The translations under genes were made by a program, and so were the position numbers. This document shows, one piece after another, positions 1 to 11,576 of a stretch of DNA of 64,000 bases (position 1 is its first letter; each line of letters starts with the position of its first letter). Below the pieces are notes generated by a model, which searched no databases, was not told the origin of the DNA, and saw only the letters and a list, made by a program, of their open reading frames with translations. Source of the DNA: Dichomitus squalens LYAD-421 SS1 (taxonomy: Eukaryota > Basidiomycota > Agaricomycetes > Polyporales > Polyporaceae); the NCBI RefSeq assembly GCF_000275845.1, contig NW_006766910.1:184897-248896 (forward strand), given 5' to 3'.

Positions 1-2
1 TC

Positions 3-2142
3 CTCTACGCATTCTCGAAGACGAGTCCGGAGCAACAGGGCGTCGACACCACGGCTGTTCCTTTGTCGAAGGACTCGTGTGGTTGGAAGCGGATGAATGC
101 CCTGTCTTTCGCCCATAGCAACGACGTCAAAGAGCTGGAGCGAAAGATCACTGCCATTCCCAGCGATTTCCTTGGCCCTGCTGACGATCCTGGGAAATCT
201 CCTCTCTTCGAGCATGGCCTACTGCACGACGACCCCACTGCGACGTGCAATCACCAGATCGATCACCCGCTCGACCCGGAACGCCCCGACATACGCCCTG
301 TGTTTGAATACGTCCGTACGCTCTTTCATGAGTCGGTGTCCAAGGGCTGGCCTCGCTACAAGGTCACCGTCGATGGACGGGTCTACCTGATTGGGAAGCC
401 GATCACGGACCCCTCTGGTCTGATTGGTCGTGGCACGCGAGGGTACGTCGCTGTGGAGTGGGAGACTCAACGCTTCGTCTTCCTGAAGGATGCGTGGAGG
501 CCACATTATGTGGACCTCGAATACGAGGGCGAAATGCTTGAGAAGCTCAACAAGGCCAAGGTCTCCTATGTGCCCACTCTCGTCTGTCATGGCCGCGTCG
601 GAGAGCAGGAAACGGAGGCGTCGGAGTATTCGCCCATCACTGGCCACAAGAAGTCCGACGCTCCTCACGACGAGGTGAAGGCCCCGGAACGAGACAAGTC
701 GAAGCGACGCATTGCCGGCCTTCCTTCGAGGGCGAAGGGTTCGGACTCTGCTGTCAGGACTAAGCCATCCGTTCACGAGCCACGCCGCGGCGGTGCTAGC
801 GAGCCTCTGAGGCCTAAACATCAACGCGATGATGACAAGGGGCCGAAACGCCCTCTTCTAGACAAGGAAGAGGAGGTCTACGACGGCATTGGTTTGCGTC
901 ACATGGAGCATTATAGGATAGTGGTTGCGGAGGTCTGCCTGGAAGTGACGTCTTTCCTGTATGGACAACAGCTGGCTCGCGTCATAATGCACTGCATCAT
1001 TGGTGAGCAAACAGCTTTGTCTGTGTGAAGGGGCGCTCTAATACCTTTTGATGTAGGCCACCGGCAAGCTGTGGAAAGGTGCCGCATACTGCATCGCGAT
1101 GTCAGCGCCGGAAACATCTTGATCCTGCCCACTATCAAGTCTGGGTGGATCTATTGGACTGGGATTCTGAGCGACTGGGAGCTCTCCAAGTTCCTTCCTG
1201 CGGACGAGGCAGAGCTCAAGGCTCGTCAGCCACATCGAACGGTACGTCGCCAACTCTGTCTAGGTCGTCTATTGGCTCATGTCGTATCAGGGCACTTGGT
1301 ACTTCATGTCCATCCGCTCTCTCGCGTATCCTCATCGTCCACTTGGTATTCCTGACGAACTCGAATCCTTCCTCCACGTCATCATCTTCTTCGCCATACG
1401 CTTCATTTGCAGCAATTGCTCTTTGTCGGTAGTCCATAGCTTCATGGAGGACTACTTTGACGGGATGACTAATCAAGGGAGCAACCGGTATACGTGCAGC
1501 ACGAGTAAGATCTCCACGATCCGCGAGGCTAGGCTCTGTCATGGCCATCTTAACATCGCCTTCATGGGCGGCGCAGACAAGCTCGGTAAAGACGACCAGC
1601 CGCTCGAGGGCGATGGGCACCCTCGTCATCCTCTCCGCGACTTGCTCGCCGACCTGCTCAAGCTCTTTCAAGCTCGTTATGCGGTTGAGGAGTGGGAGGC
1701 GAGCTCGGCCAGACTGGATGAGGCGAAAAAGGCGGTCCCGGAACCTTCGCCGCCCTCGCTGACGTCGACAGTTGCATCTCGAGATGGAGCCTATCAACGA
1801 CCGCCTAGCGAATTTGGTGCTGATGACATCGAGCCAGAGGACGCTACCACGGTCGACGTGTTCTCTGGACCCACCAAGCCGAGCGACAAGACGTTTGAGG
1901 AAGCCAAGAAGCTCGACAGCCACCTTGCTGTGCTGCAAGTGTTCAAGCGTTATGTGGACAACCCTAGATTCGTCTGGCCTCTTGACGATAAGGTCAAGGA
2001 CGGACTGGACGGATACCAACCTCCCGAATTCTTTGCGCAGGCGGCCAAGAAGGCTCGTCTGGTCACGCACTCCACCGTGACGCCGATGGCCACCATTCAT
2101 GAAGGGGAGGAGGCGCGGATCCGTGCTCGTACTGATGCATGA
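3..2142 (+). CDS. FunK1 fungal-type protein kinase A1 (5' part outside window)
   Basis: Enters the window in mid-gene; exons 3-1002, 1057-1241 and 1291-2142 keep one frame through introns of 54 and 49 nt, giving 678 residues. The kinase core is visible: a glycine-loop-like [10 protein letters not shown], a lysine in FLKDAWR, a Glu-containing EGEMLEKL helix, catalytic [10 protein letters not shown] in the 185-nt exon and DWELSK where DFG would stand. A basic, low-complexity insert (about 645-890) separates the lobes. The last exon is a C-terminal extension of about 280 residues ending in a charged tail. FunK1 (Pkinase_fungal) proteins are expanded in Agaricomycetes; their substrates are mostly unknown. 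It is closest to A3 through the first exon, but its second intron resembles A2. The missing N-terminus can be inferred from A2 and A3. Confidence 0.88.
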
Positions 2143-2581
2143 TGTGTTCCTGACCTGTCGAGACCGTTGAAGTAGATGAACGCGTACAAGAATAGTTTGT
2201 TTTTCTCATGTCAGCTAGCTTAGACATTCTCATGAATGTGATCGATCTGTAATGGATGTGGGGACCTTTGTCGTTTGTTGTCTGTTGTGAGTCCCTGCGT
2301 CACACGAGCCAAGTGTTGAGCGTTCACCGGGCAATTCTACCTGCGCGGATAAATGAATGTCGCGGGCACCGTCTTCAGGTCACCTCTGCAGCAGTGCGGC
2401 TATTGATGAGTTGTGGGGGACTGTCCACGGATGCGATCGCAACAGCAAAGACCTCGCGCAGCACGACCGCACTGCAAGCACAATGGAGACGGATTGCAAT
2501 ACAATGCAGAATGATATATATATAACCAAGATGCAAGATACAGAAATCGAAGACACGATCGATGGCCATTCCGCGGTGGAC
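2143..2581. other. Intergenic, no gene seen
   Basis: Convergent 3' ends of FunK1 A1 and SAC3 meet here. Short open frames exist, but none has recognisable similarity or splice logic. Presumably it holds both 3' untranslated regions. Confidence 0.6.
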
Positions 2582-5500
2582 CTACTTATCATAGGTCTTG
2601 AGCACGTCTCGGGCGAGCGCGCGAAGCATTCCGACCGTGACGAGGGGCTTGTCACTCATATCCGTCGCGGCAGATATGCTTGGTGGGGGAGACGTCGAGG
2701 TGTCGTCTGCATACACGTCGATGATGCCATCATCTGAGGGCGAACGACGCACGCGTTTCGAGGATGTCGAGCTGAAACAATGCATGAGCGTCGTATTCAA
2801 TAGGCACAGGGAACGAGAACGAACCCGTTGAGACGCGGATCGTCGCTAGACGCCCTGCGTTTCGGCGAAGGCCCGACTGACGATGACACGGAAGCACGGA
2901 GAGCGGCGTCGGCAGCAAGCTGGCGGAGCTTGTGGACTTGCCTGTTGATCGCACTTTCTGTCGCGCGTTGTGCTGCATCGACGACGTCTCTGGGGAACAG
3001 CATCGGCGCCGATGCGAACCTGTTTCCTAACAGGTCCTTGGCTGACGAGTACAGCAGGTCTGCGAGACCTTCCGAGAATGCACCAGTGGCGTACTCTGCA
3101 ACTCATGTTAACATATTGAGGCCGCGGGACTGAAAGCGTAGACACTCACTCCGACCTGTTACTCCGGGTTGTGGGACGTCCTCAGGAATCTCGACGGTGA
3201 CGTAGGATGGGGTGTCATTGAACAGGCTCAAGATGGCGCGCAACGCGCAGTTCAGGATGTCCCCGATGGCAGACATAACCTGGTTGTAGCGCACCCAGTT
3301 GACTGCCGAATGCTACATGAGAAACGATGCAGACTTGACTACGCGAGAAGAACGCACATTCGTCGTCAGGCCAGCAGGTATCCAACAAATCGGAGATGGC
3401 GGAATGTACTGGGTCTACGAAGAGGCTCCTAATGTCTAGATATGACACTGAATTGAGCGCGATATCCCCGACACTCCAACGGAAGAGGACATACCTCTCC
3501 AACCAAGAGGCACTGCTAATCGGTCCTCGACATCGAGCGGAGTAATATCGATGGTACTGGCGAACTTCTCATCCAGGTCCTTCACTGTAGTGGCCACCTT
3601 GAAGTAGGAGACGTGCTTGATGGTACCCTCCTTGACAAGCTTGTGCGTCTGCGCCGGTGATCAATTCGTATTGACGGGATAGAAGATTGAGCAGAACCTA
3701 CCATGTCAACCAAGTCTCTTGTCTTCTCGCAGTCTTCGTTCTCGGACCAGGTGATTATAAGCAGGCACGGAATGTAACGTCTCTGATCAAGAGGAGGAAG
3801 GAATCCCAGCACGTCGCGGAGGCGCGCGCAATCATCTAGGACGCGGTATTTCCTAAGGTGCCAGATACTGTCAGCTCAGTCTCCATCAATATCTCGACTA
3901 GACACACTTCTCAATCTCGTCATCGGTCCCCTCGAGCGGTGTTCGCTCAAACACAATGAGTCCAGGGGACCCCGGCCCCTCTGGCTTCTTGAATGCCGGT
4001 ATTGAGAACACGTTCTCTGAAACCCAGTACCCTGAAGCCGGCACATCTAACTTGCGCTCAATCCATACCGCAGTCTTGTCGTTCTCGGTATTCATGGACA
4101 CCCAGAGGCACCAGTCGTCAAGCTCATCTCCAGGCTCCAGCCGCGCCTTCAGTCTGTCGAGCACAGCTTTACGGAAAGAGCCAGGCGCCCAACGCTTCTC
4201 ATTCTCTTCGCGGTTCTGTACGCAACGATGAGTGACCATCTCGCTGGACGGACTGGTGAGGAACATACCTCCTGCAATCTCCTCGTAAGAGCCTCGTCTG
4301 TTAACGGACTTTGGAACTGTTTTGACCGCCTCCTCTTCGCTCGCCGCACCTGCGCCTCCCCTATGTCCGGCGGCATCGAGATCCTCCTCTTCTTCCCCAG
4401 CTCCTTCCCTCCCTCGCCTGCCCCCAAGCCTAAGCTCTTGATCGAGCTCCCGCTGAAGCTGGTCTGTAGCTCCGACTTGTGCACGCGGGTCTTGTACGCC
4501 TCGCTCCGCCTGATCGCCTCCTCCCACTCATGCTGCGCCTCCATCCGTGCCCGCCAGCGCGACCAGCACGAGCGCACGAGCGTGCTAGTGCGCAGGAACC
4601 TGGTTGCTTTGGTATCAAGGTCCGCTTGCGTCTCCTTCGCTTTGCCCTTGCCGTTCGCGCTGACTGAAGTTGAGGCTTTGGTTGGGGAGGGCGCGGAGTT
4701 GGAGATGCCGTTAGTCTGGATTTCGAGCACGGGCTTCAGGGCTGGGGGCGTCGTGGGCTTCGGCAGGGGAGGGCGCATTGTCGAGGTCGAAGGTTCTGAG
4801 GAGGGGACAGACTCGGCGATGTGAGACCGATACAAAGGTGACGGGCCTCCGCTTGCGGCAGGGGCAGTCTTGCCCGGGGTGGGCGTAGTGAGGTGTATGG
4901 GACTAAGAATTTCAGACGCGCTCGGGGTCGTCGGTAGCGTGAGCGAGGGGAAGTGCAGGAGCGATCTCTTGCGCGAGAGCGCGACATCCGACTGCTCTCC
5001 CAGTGATTGAGGTTGGGAATCCGGGTCGAACCACCTCGCGGTGGGGGTAGGGGGAAGGGCGATGTGGGGCGCCCTGCCGAGGGACGGGGGTCCCGCGGTG
5101 GGCGAAATTGGCGTGCGCGGCTCGGGCGCATTGCCTGGGGTTGGGGTGAATGTCATGCGGTCTTCCCTGAGCCGCGAGAAGGGAGACGATGAGCCCGGGA
5201 GGTCCCATAGCGACTTACGCCTTTCGGTGAAGCTGCGGGCAGGCGTTTGGGTTTGGTCGGGTAGGGACTGCTCAGGGGCGACGGGGGAGGAGGGCTCTGT
5301 TGGTACATCTGGTGGTATTGGCGGCAACGACTGCACAGGTGGTGATGTTGTTTGCGGTTGATGTGTAGGAAATAAAGGGATACTGAAGATGCTGCCGGAT
5401 GGCTTCGCTGGCTCGCCCGCGGGGACAGCCGGAGTGGCAGGGAAGAGGTTCGTAGAGAAGATGGAAGATGGTTTCTCTACGACCGGTGCAGGCTGGGGAG

Positions 5501-7943
5501 GGGCAAAGCTCGACGATGCAACCCCCGAGCTGACCTGAGGCGGGACGAATGATGGGACAGAGGGATTGAGAGGGGCGCTCGCATTCCGGGGAGGGGTCCG
5601 TTCTGCGGCTTGAGGGGTGGTGTTCTGACTGGGGGCGGTGAACTGCCCCCCAAGATTCGGGGCCTCGGTCGCCCAAGTAGGCTGAGACGTCAGGGGAGGT
5701 GCAGCGCTCGCCCCGAAAACCGACTTTGGTGCGCTCCCGCCCCCGAAGATGGACCCTGGAGCAGGCGGTGTACCGGTAGGCACCGGGCCAAACGTCGTGC
5801 CTCCAAATACACTAGACTTAGTCGCGAGGTTCCCGAACGCCGACCCCGACAGCGATGGGGCGCTCGCCGACGTGGAAAATGCAGAGCCAGGCGAGCCAAA
5901 CCCTGACGTAGTGCCAAAGGTGTTTGAAGTGGGCTTCGACGTTGCGAGCCCAGTGAATGCAGACGTGCCGGAGGACGAAGAGCCCACTGGGGCCGAGACG
6001 GAAGAGAAAACGTTTGTCGAAGGGCCTGCGGTCGGCGCCGGAGGTTGTGCACCGAAATTATTCGTCAGCCATTCGGTCGCGCTCTTCGTGACAGGGGGGA
6101 CTGCATAGGCAGAAGGGGCAGGGACTGGTTGTTCGTCTTGCTCAGGCTCCTCATCCATGTCCGTAATTTCCTCCGTGGCTGACGCAGCGTCCTCGATGTA
6201 CGCATGTCCTTCGTCGGCGGTCTCGAGCTGAGTATCATCGAGTGGCCTCGAGATGCCGTCGATGATCTCCGCAAGGGTGAGGTCCCCGCGGATGGCCTCA
6301 ATGTCCTCTATCGTGTCCTTGCCAAATAGCCGCTCCATGATGCACGCAACGAGGTAGATCATCGCGACATTGTTTTGCTCCCGCAGTACCGCCGCGAGCT
6401 GTCCGAAGATGTGCATCGCTTCCTCATCCACGACGAGTCGTGAGGTCTTGGAGATCGGGGCGCTCTTTGCTTGGACGCGCAGGCGGAACTGCGTGGTGAG
6501 GTTGAAAACAGGATGGTTCCGGATCTCGTCAGGGATATCCTCGTGCCGCTCTCTCTGGTCGCGGATGTGGATGAGGCGGTGATACACGCGCATCTCGAGT
6601 TCAGTGGGGGATTGGTAGCGGCCCCGCTGGTCGTCGTAAAACTCCTTGAGACTCTGCAGCGCTGCAGGCATTTAGCGTCAGGGAGGACAGACGCTGCGAT
6701 AACGCGAGTGGACATACTGAACATGAGTTGCTGTTCTTCGAGATGTAGGACGAACTTGGGGTTGTCTCGTTCGAGGTGAAGAGCGAGAATGTGGTAGCGG
6801 GCGCAGCGGTCGTGGCATTCGATCGCTATTGGACCCGTTTCATGTTGCATAGTGAAGTCGGCCCTAACAGCGCGCGAGCGGTCTCGTATGAAATCATGCG
6901 TTTCAGAGAATCCTTCTCGCATGAGAAGGTCGTGGAACAGGTAGTCAAGTGTTTTCTGGCTTTCGTGTCAGATCTCGTGCAACAGTCTCATGAGGGAAAG
7001 TAAACCTTCAACACCGGGGGTGGACGAAGATCCGAGGGAAGCGTCTTGTCGCCTGCCGCGCGCTCGTAAATCTTGACCGCGCGTCTGTGGTCTACACGCT
7101 TCGTGCCAGGTATCTTCGAGAGTATTAGTTCCGTATTGACAAAACCGAGGTGGCTTGTATTCAGAGGTCGAGTGGAATCATTCGAGCTCAAAACCATATT
7201 CCATTGCTTGGATCCGTGGGCCGTGTCCACCCAATCCGAACAGAGGTCAACTAAGAAAGCGTAGCATCAGACCTTCACAACACGGCGAGGAGATCGACAC
7301 GCACCTGAATTGACCCAGCTCGACCTCCAAACCTTCAGCAGCCCCGGAGACAGCAAAACATGAACGACTATACACGTACGGTTTCCCACTTGTCCAGGTT
7401 GTTCTCGCGCTCTCTTCGGTACCGCTCGAACCTGGGGCACATGTCCATACACGTCCCGACCATGGTAATTGCGTCCTCCAGTCGCTTGGGTACGTTCGGA
7501 TCGTCCATCTTCCCCTCCACGATCGCCTTCTTCCTTTCGATCTCACGCTGTCTCACCAGCTGCTGAAGGTGGTTAGACACGACGCGTCCGCTTCGCGGCT
7601 CCATACGCACCTCTTTGTAAAAAGCTTCCCGATCTTCGATGTGCTCCGGCTCCTCGATCTGAGGAAGTTCATCCTCATACGCACTCTCTGCACCGCTAAC
7701 GCCTTCATCCTCCGTCGCACTGGCACCCTCGTCGTAGACGTCGGTGGGCACGGTCAAATGTGTACCGTGATGCGCGGGGGCGTGGCCGCGCCCACGACCT
7801 CTGCGACGTTGACTACCGCGCTCCCATCGCTCGCTGTCGGTGGCGTGTCCATTCTGGGAGTCAACTTGTCCTGCGACCCACTTCTTGTTTCTAGAGTGGG
7901 GTCGTCCACGGCTGGCGTCGGAGGCACCTTGTATGCGCATCAT
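2582..7943 (-). CDS. sac3: SAC3/GANP-type mRNA export factor (TREX-2 scaffold)
   Basis: Large spliced gene of about 1,500 residues. Near the N-terminus is the family signature GTCMDMCPRFERYRRER (about 7410-7460). The helical SAC3 core follows (KTLDYLFHDLL, RARYHILAL-like region, LKEFYDDQRGRY) to about 6250. A long FG/FGG-rich segment of FG-nucleoporin style covers about 5300-6100. A conserved C-terminal region (DDWCLWVSMN, VPASGYWVSENVF) comes next, and the protein ends ARDVLKTYDK. Introns read with good phase are 6662-6717, 6956-7005, 4216-4268, 3853-3907, 3649-3701 and 3448-3494; 7114-7379 is unusually long, and the junctions around 3100-3350 are uncertain. Sac3 scaffolds TREX-2 (Thp1, Sem1, Cdc31, Sus1) at the nuclear pore and couples transcription to mRNA export. 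The start is the first ATG close to the conserved part; an upstream exon, or an ATG at 8150, cannot be excluded. Confidence 0.85.
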
Positions 7944-8339
7944 GACAGAGTATGTGGACCTTAGCAATCGTGCCTCAGTAGCTGATAGATGCGTCACAAG
8001 TCCACAGCCCGGTGAAGATGTAGGAGTTGAAGCAGAGCACAACGGAGAGACCGCCGCGGTCGCGGTCGAGGGAAAGGTACAGAAGCGCTCTCCACGCGCG
8101 AGGGTATTGCCCCATTTGGAAAGTGAGGATGCTGAGTCAGCAAGCGACACTACTCTGGGCGTCTCCTTCGCTTACGGACTTTACGCTACCCGTTGACGAC
8201 CACGACGACCACGACGCTTTCCGCGACGGCGACACCGCTCGTTTCTGTATTATTGTCTACCCTTGTTACCTCTATTTAACTGCGCAGTGTCTGCGCGCAT
8301 ATACCCTGGCGTCGCGCTCGCACCCAACCGCAGACGCTC
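7944..8339. promoter_or_regulatory. Shared upstream region of SAC3 and the DENN gene
   Basis: About 395 bp between two divergent starts. It contains T-rich and pyrimidine-rich stretches around 8240-8280 (a TTTAAC-containing run) and no convincing coding exon. It is inferred to be a bidirectional promoter; no specific operator is identified. Confidence 0.4.
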
Positions 8340-10887
8340 ATGCATTCGGAGTCCGGAGACCCTGTTCCTCGAGATCTAGGTACGCCAAGTACTTCAGAAT
8401 TACTTGTTACGGTCCATCGCGAAGCATACTTTCCAAATCTACGTTGGCGACTGTCCGAGGGAGCTTCGCGCGCATGTTCCAATAGGCGTGCTTGCCAACC
8501 CGTCCTCAGGGTCGCATTCGTACCGTGCGGACCCGGAAAACCCTCCCCAAGGAAATGGACAGGATGCAGGCCAGGATTATACGCTATCCTTTGTTTTTGT
8601 ACGGATAAAATGTCTTTCTGACCGGCTTCCCTTCATCTCCTCTATGGAGTTCAAGGCAGTTTGTCCATCGTAGTTGAACCGCCCACCTTGCATGCATGCG
8701 CTCCGGAACTCATCAATCGCTTTTCACGCCAGTTGCTATATTCCATGCATCATTCCACAGAACACAAGGCAATATCATCGACTGGTCCCTCAAAGCAAGT
8801 GACGGTACGTCCTTAGAGCATCAACCCACCCGTAGTATGGACAAGTTGCTCATAGTCATGACAGATTTGGATCTTACGCATGTCGAGTTTAGTTCCCTGC
8901 CGAGCGGGCTACACCTCATAGAGCGGGATGTAATGTGAATTGGATCCCCGTACGCGCTCTCCATGTCTACTCATGACAGAGATTTCTGCTTCCTACAGAT
9001 ACTTCACGAAGGATGATTACCAAGGCGTATGCGTCTTCCGACGACGACAAACATCTGAACACGGCCATAGAGGCTTCCGCCTTTCCTCGCTGGGCATTCT
9101 CCTAGCCAAGTCCCCTCGAGCACGCCCATGGCGGCATGTAGCCGCCCTTAAGCGGCTTGTGAACTCTATCTATACTGCGCTCGACGATAGAGACACGATG
9201 GAGCCTACAGACGAGGATTGGGATCCCGCGCGCGAGTTTTTCGAGCAGCGCAAGGTGCGTCAGACCCTAGACGACAGCAGTGCAAGCACGAGTTCCAGCA
9301 CTGGAAGCAACTGGCGAGGATGGGCCGCTGAGCTGGACGGGTCTCGGTCCGACTCTGCTCCCACCGTACACCTTCCTCACCTCCTCCGCATCCTTGGGCC
9401 CTCTTCTCTCACGTTATACAAGCATATACTCGGCCGACGACGTGTCCTTATCATCACTTTGCCCCCTGTTGAAGCCGCCTGCATTCTCTGCCAAGTCGCG
9501 GCTGATACGTGCTACGAAGAGCAAGTGAGCGAACTAGTCTCGACGATAGATCCAAGTGAGAACGAGGAGAGTGAGCCACGACGGTTGAAGGGCAAGAGCA
9601 CCTCTGGCATCAAAGTTCTCGGCATGGTCACCCTCAATGATCTGGACAAGCTCGCGTTTGAGAGCAAGTCAGGCCGCGGTTGGATCGCGTGTACGACAGA
9701 CTCTATCTTCCTCGACAAACCGTCATACTATGACCTCCTTATTGACCTACGTTCCGCCACGCCCAACACCCGGCCGGCATTCTACGTTGCGAAACCCGTC
9801 GACCAGCTCAACGGCCGAGGCCCCACCCACCGCCTCTCCAGCGTCCGCTTCACTTGGAGCGATGTCAGACTCGTACGTTCTCTTCACATCATCCCATCAC
9901 TGCACACACGCTCACAGGCGAATCCCTAATCAATCAATCACCCTCGACGCAAAGTGGACCGAGCTCGACCGCCTCCTCCAGCTCGACTCCGAAAACGGCC
10001 ACGACCTCTGCTGCGACCCCTCCCAGCACATCGGCAAGCCACGCAGCAGCACCAGCTCCACCTGGACCGATGTCTGGCGCGTCTACGAGGACGTGTGCGT
10101 CATGTGCGCCGGCCTCTGGATGGGCGCGTGGCGCAATGGCAACTTGGGCCCGTCCTATCCTGGCACTACCCCGCGTCGCTCGGCGAATTGGGGCACGGGC
10201 ACGGGGAGCATCCGCCTGGAGGGCGACGACGAGCTCAACGCGCGCACACGCTCCGCCCCGTCCGTTCGTACGCTTGGCATGGGCATCGAGGGCCGGCCGT
10301 CGGGGAGCGGGAGCACGCTCAACGCGGGGAGGACGTCTCGCATGATGAGGAGGGCGAGCACAATGTCCGCGTGGACGTGGACGGGCATCAAGGGTGCGAA
10401 CAACGCGAGCGACAACGACAATGATAACGATGCTACCGACACGCAGCCCGCGACGGAGGACGTTCCGGCGATGTTCATACCTGGAGAGCGCAGCAACCTT
10501 CCGGAGCGCGCCACCCCGGCGGACGCAGCCACAAGCGCGACGAGGGACAGGCAGGTGCTCACGACGCTCGCGCTGCTCGACACGTTTCATGCGCATACGA
10601 CGGCGATATTGTCAAGGCTCGCGACGTTGCTCGAGACGCGTAAGCAGTGCAGCCCCTCGTCTTCGTCACGGAGGGAGCGGATAGTATTGGGAGGCGGGGA
10701 AGGTGTCCGAGAGGGCGGGGCAGTGATGCTGACGCCGAAGGATGTGATCTCATTCGAGCTCGGGCCGTTCAGCGGGTTAGATGCGCGGTTTGTGGAATGG
10801 CTGGGGGAGGAGTACGGGGGTGGGGTACGGGTGCTCGTCAAACGCGGGTGGAAGGATTTGGTTGGTCTCGTCTTCGGACTTGGTTGA
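8340..10887 (+). CDS. DENND11/LCHN-like DENN-domain protein
   Basis: Five exons (8340-8379, 8733-8804, 8865-8934, 8999-9872, 9955-10887) give one continuous 662-residue frame. The N-terminus matches the LCHN pattern: DLVAIFHASF, TQGNIIDWS, DLDLTHVEFSSLPSGLH, then IYF after the third junction. Further landmarks are HLPHLLRILGPSSLTLYKHI, RRRVLIITLPPVEAACILC and, near the end, FELGPFSGLDARFVEWLGEE. DENN-type proteins act as Rab exchange factors or regulators in membrane traffic; the substrate here is unknown. A low-complexity stretch rich in Asn/Asp lies at about residues 420-490. The intron at 9873-9954 skips in-frame stops and restores the motif SDVRL-WTELDRLL, which fixes the otherwise ambiguous junction. 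The first intron, 353 nt, is long for this genome. The first exon (13 codons) rests on splice phase and the family N-terminus. Confidence 0.78.
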
Positions 10888-11576
10888 TGAGCCAGGTTCT
10901 ACGTGGATGAGGGCGAGGCTCGGTTGTTATCTTAAGTATGAGGATGGCGGTCTAGTTCGCTACATTATTGATACCCTTCATTACTTCCATGCACATGTGC
11001 AGGTCTCGACGTGTACGACGTCTCAACGGGCCTACTGCACTACAGCTGCGATCTCTCCCCTCTGATACGGTCTCCCCATCGATGGCACTTTGCCGCGTGG
11101 ACAAGCTGCTTCTGTTCCCTCGAGACTGAGCAGTCTTGACCACAATCAAGAATATTAGTCAACACATGAAAAAACAGTTCATCGTCTGCGCAAAATAGGC
11201 TTCGTCTAACCACAACGAGTTGGCACCAGTCTTGGGTTGGAAGTCTATCAGATTATGATTAGCATCGGCTACACCTGGGACGGACTCTTCTGACCCTTCA
11301 AAGATGACTATACTGAGGGCGCGGGAGTGTCGAGGGTAAATCAAACTAATGTGCTGAAGTTACTTGGTCCATCGCCTGATAGAATGTCCTTCACCGACCT
11401 TACGGCATCGACTGATTATGCGAAGGGACCACGCATGATGAACAGAATACCAAAGATGAGAAGGAGTTATCATCGCAGAAATTACAAGAGCTGGACACAG
11501 GTACGCTATCTGATGCGGGTGGGACCAGGAAGACAGAGCTTTCCACGTAAACAGCCACCATCCAGGCAGGACCGTT
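10888..11576. other. Intergenic; 3' flank of FunK1 A2
   Basis: No gene recognised. About 100 bp directly beyond the A2 stop (near 11470-11576, read on the minus strand) aligns with the sequence just after the A3 stop (19397-19470), showing that the duplication extends past the coding region. Confidence 0.55.

Noticed and set aside
4228..6108. Long plus-strand open frames opposite SAC3
   Set aside because: They are antisense shadows of the Ser/Thr/Pro/Gly-rich FG region, with low-complexity translations and no start or splice logic.
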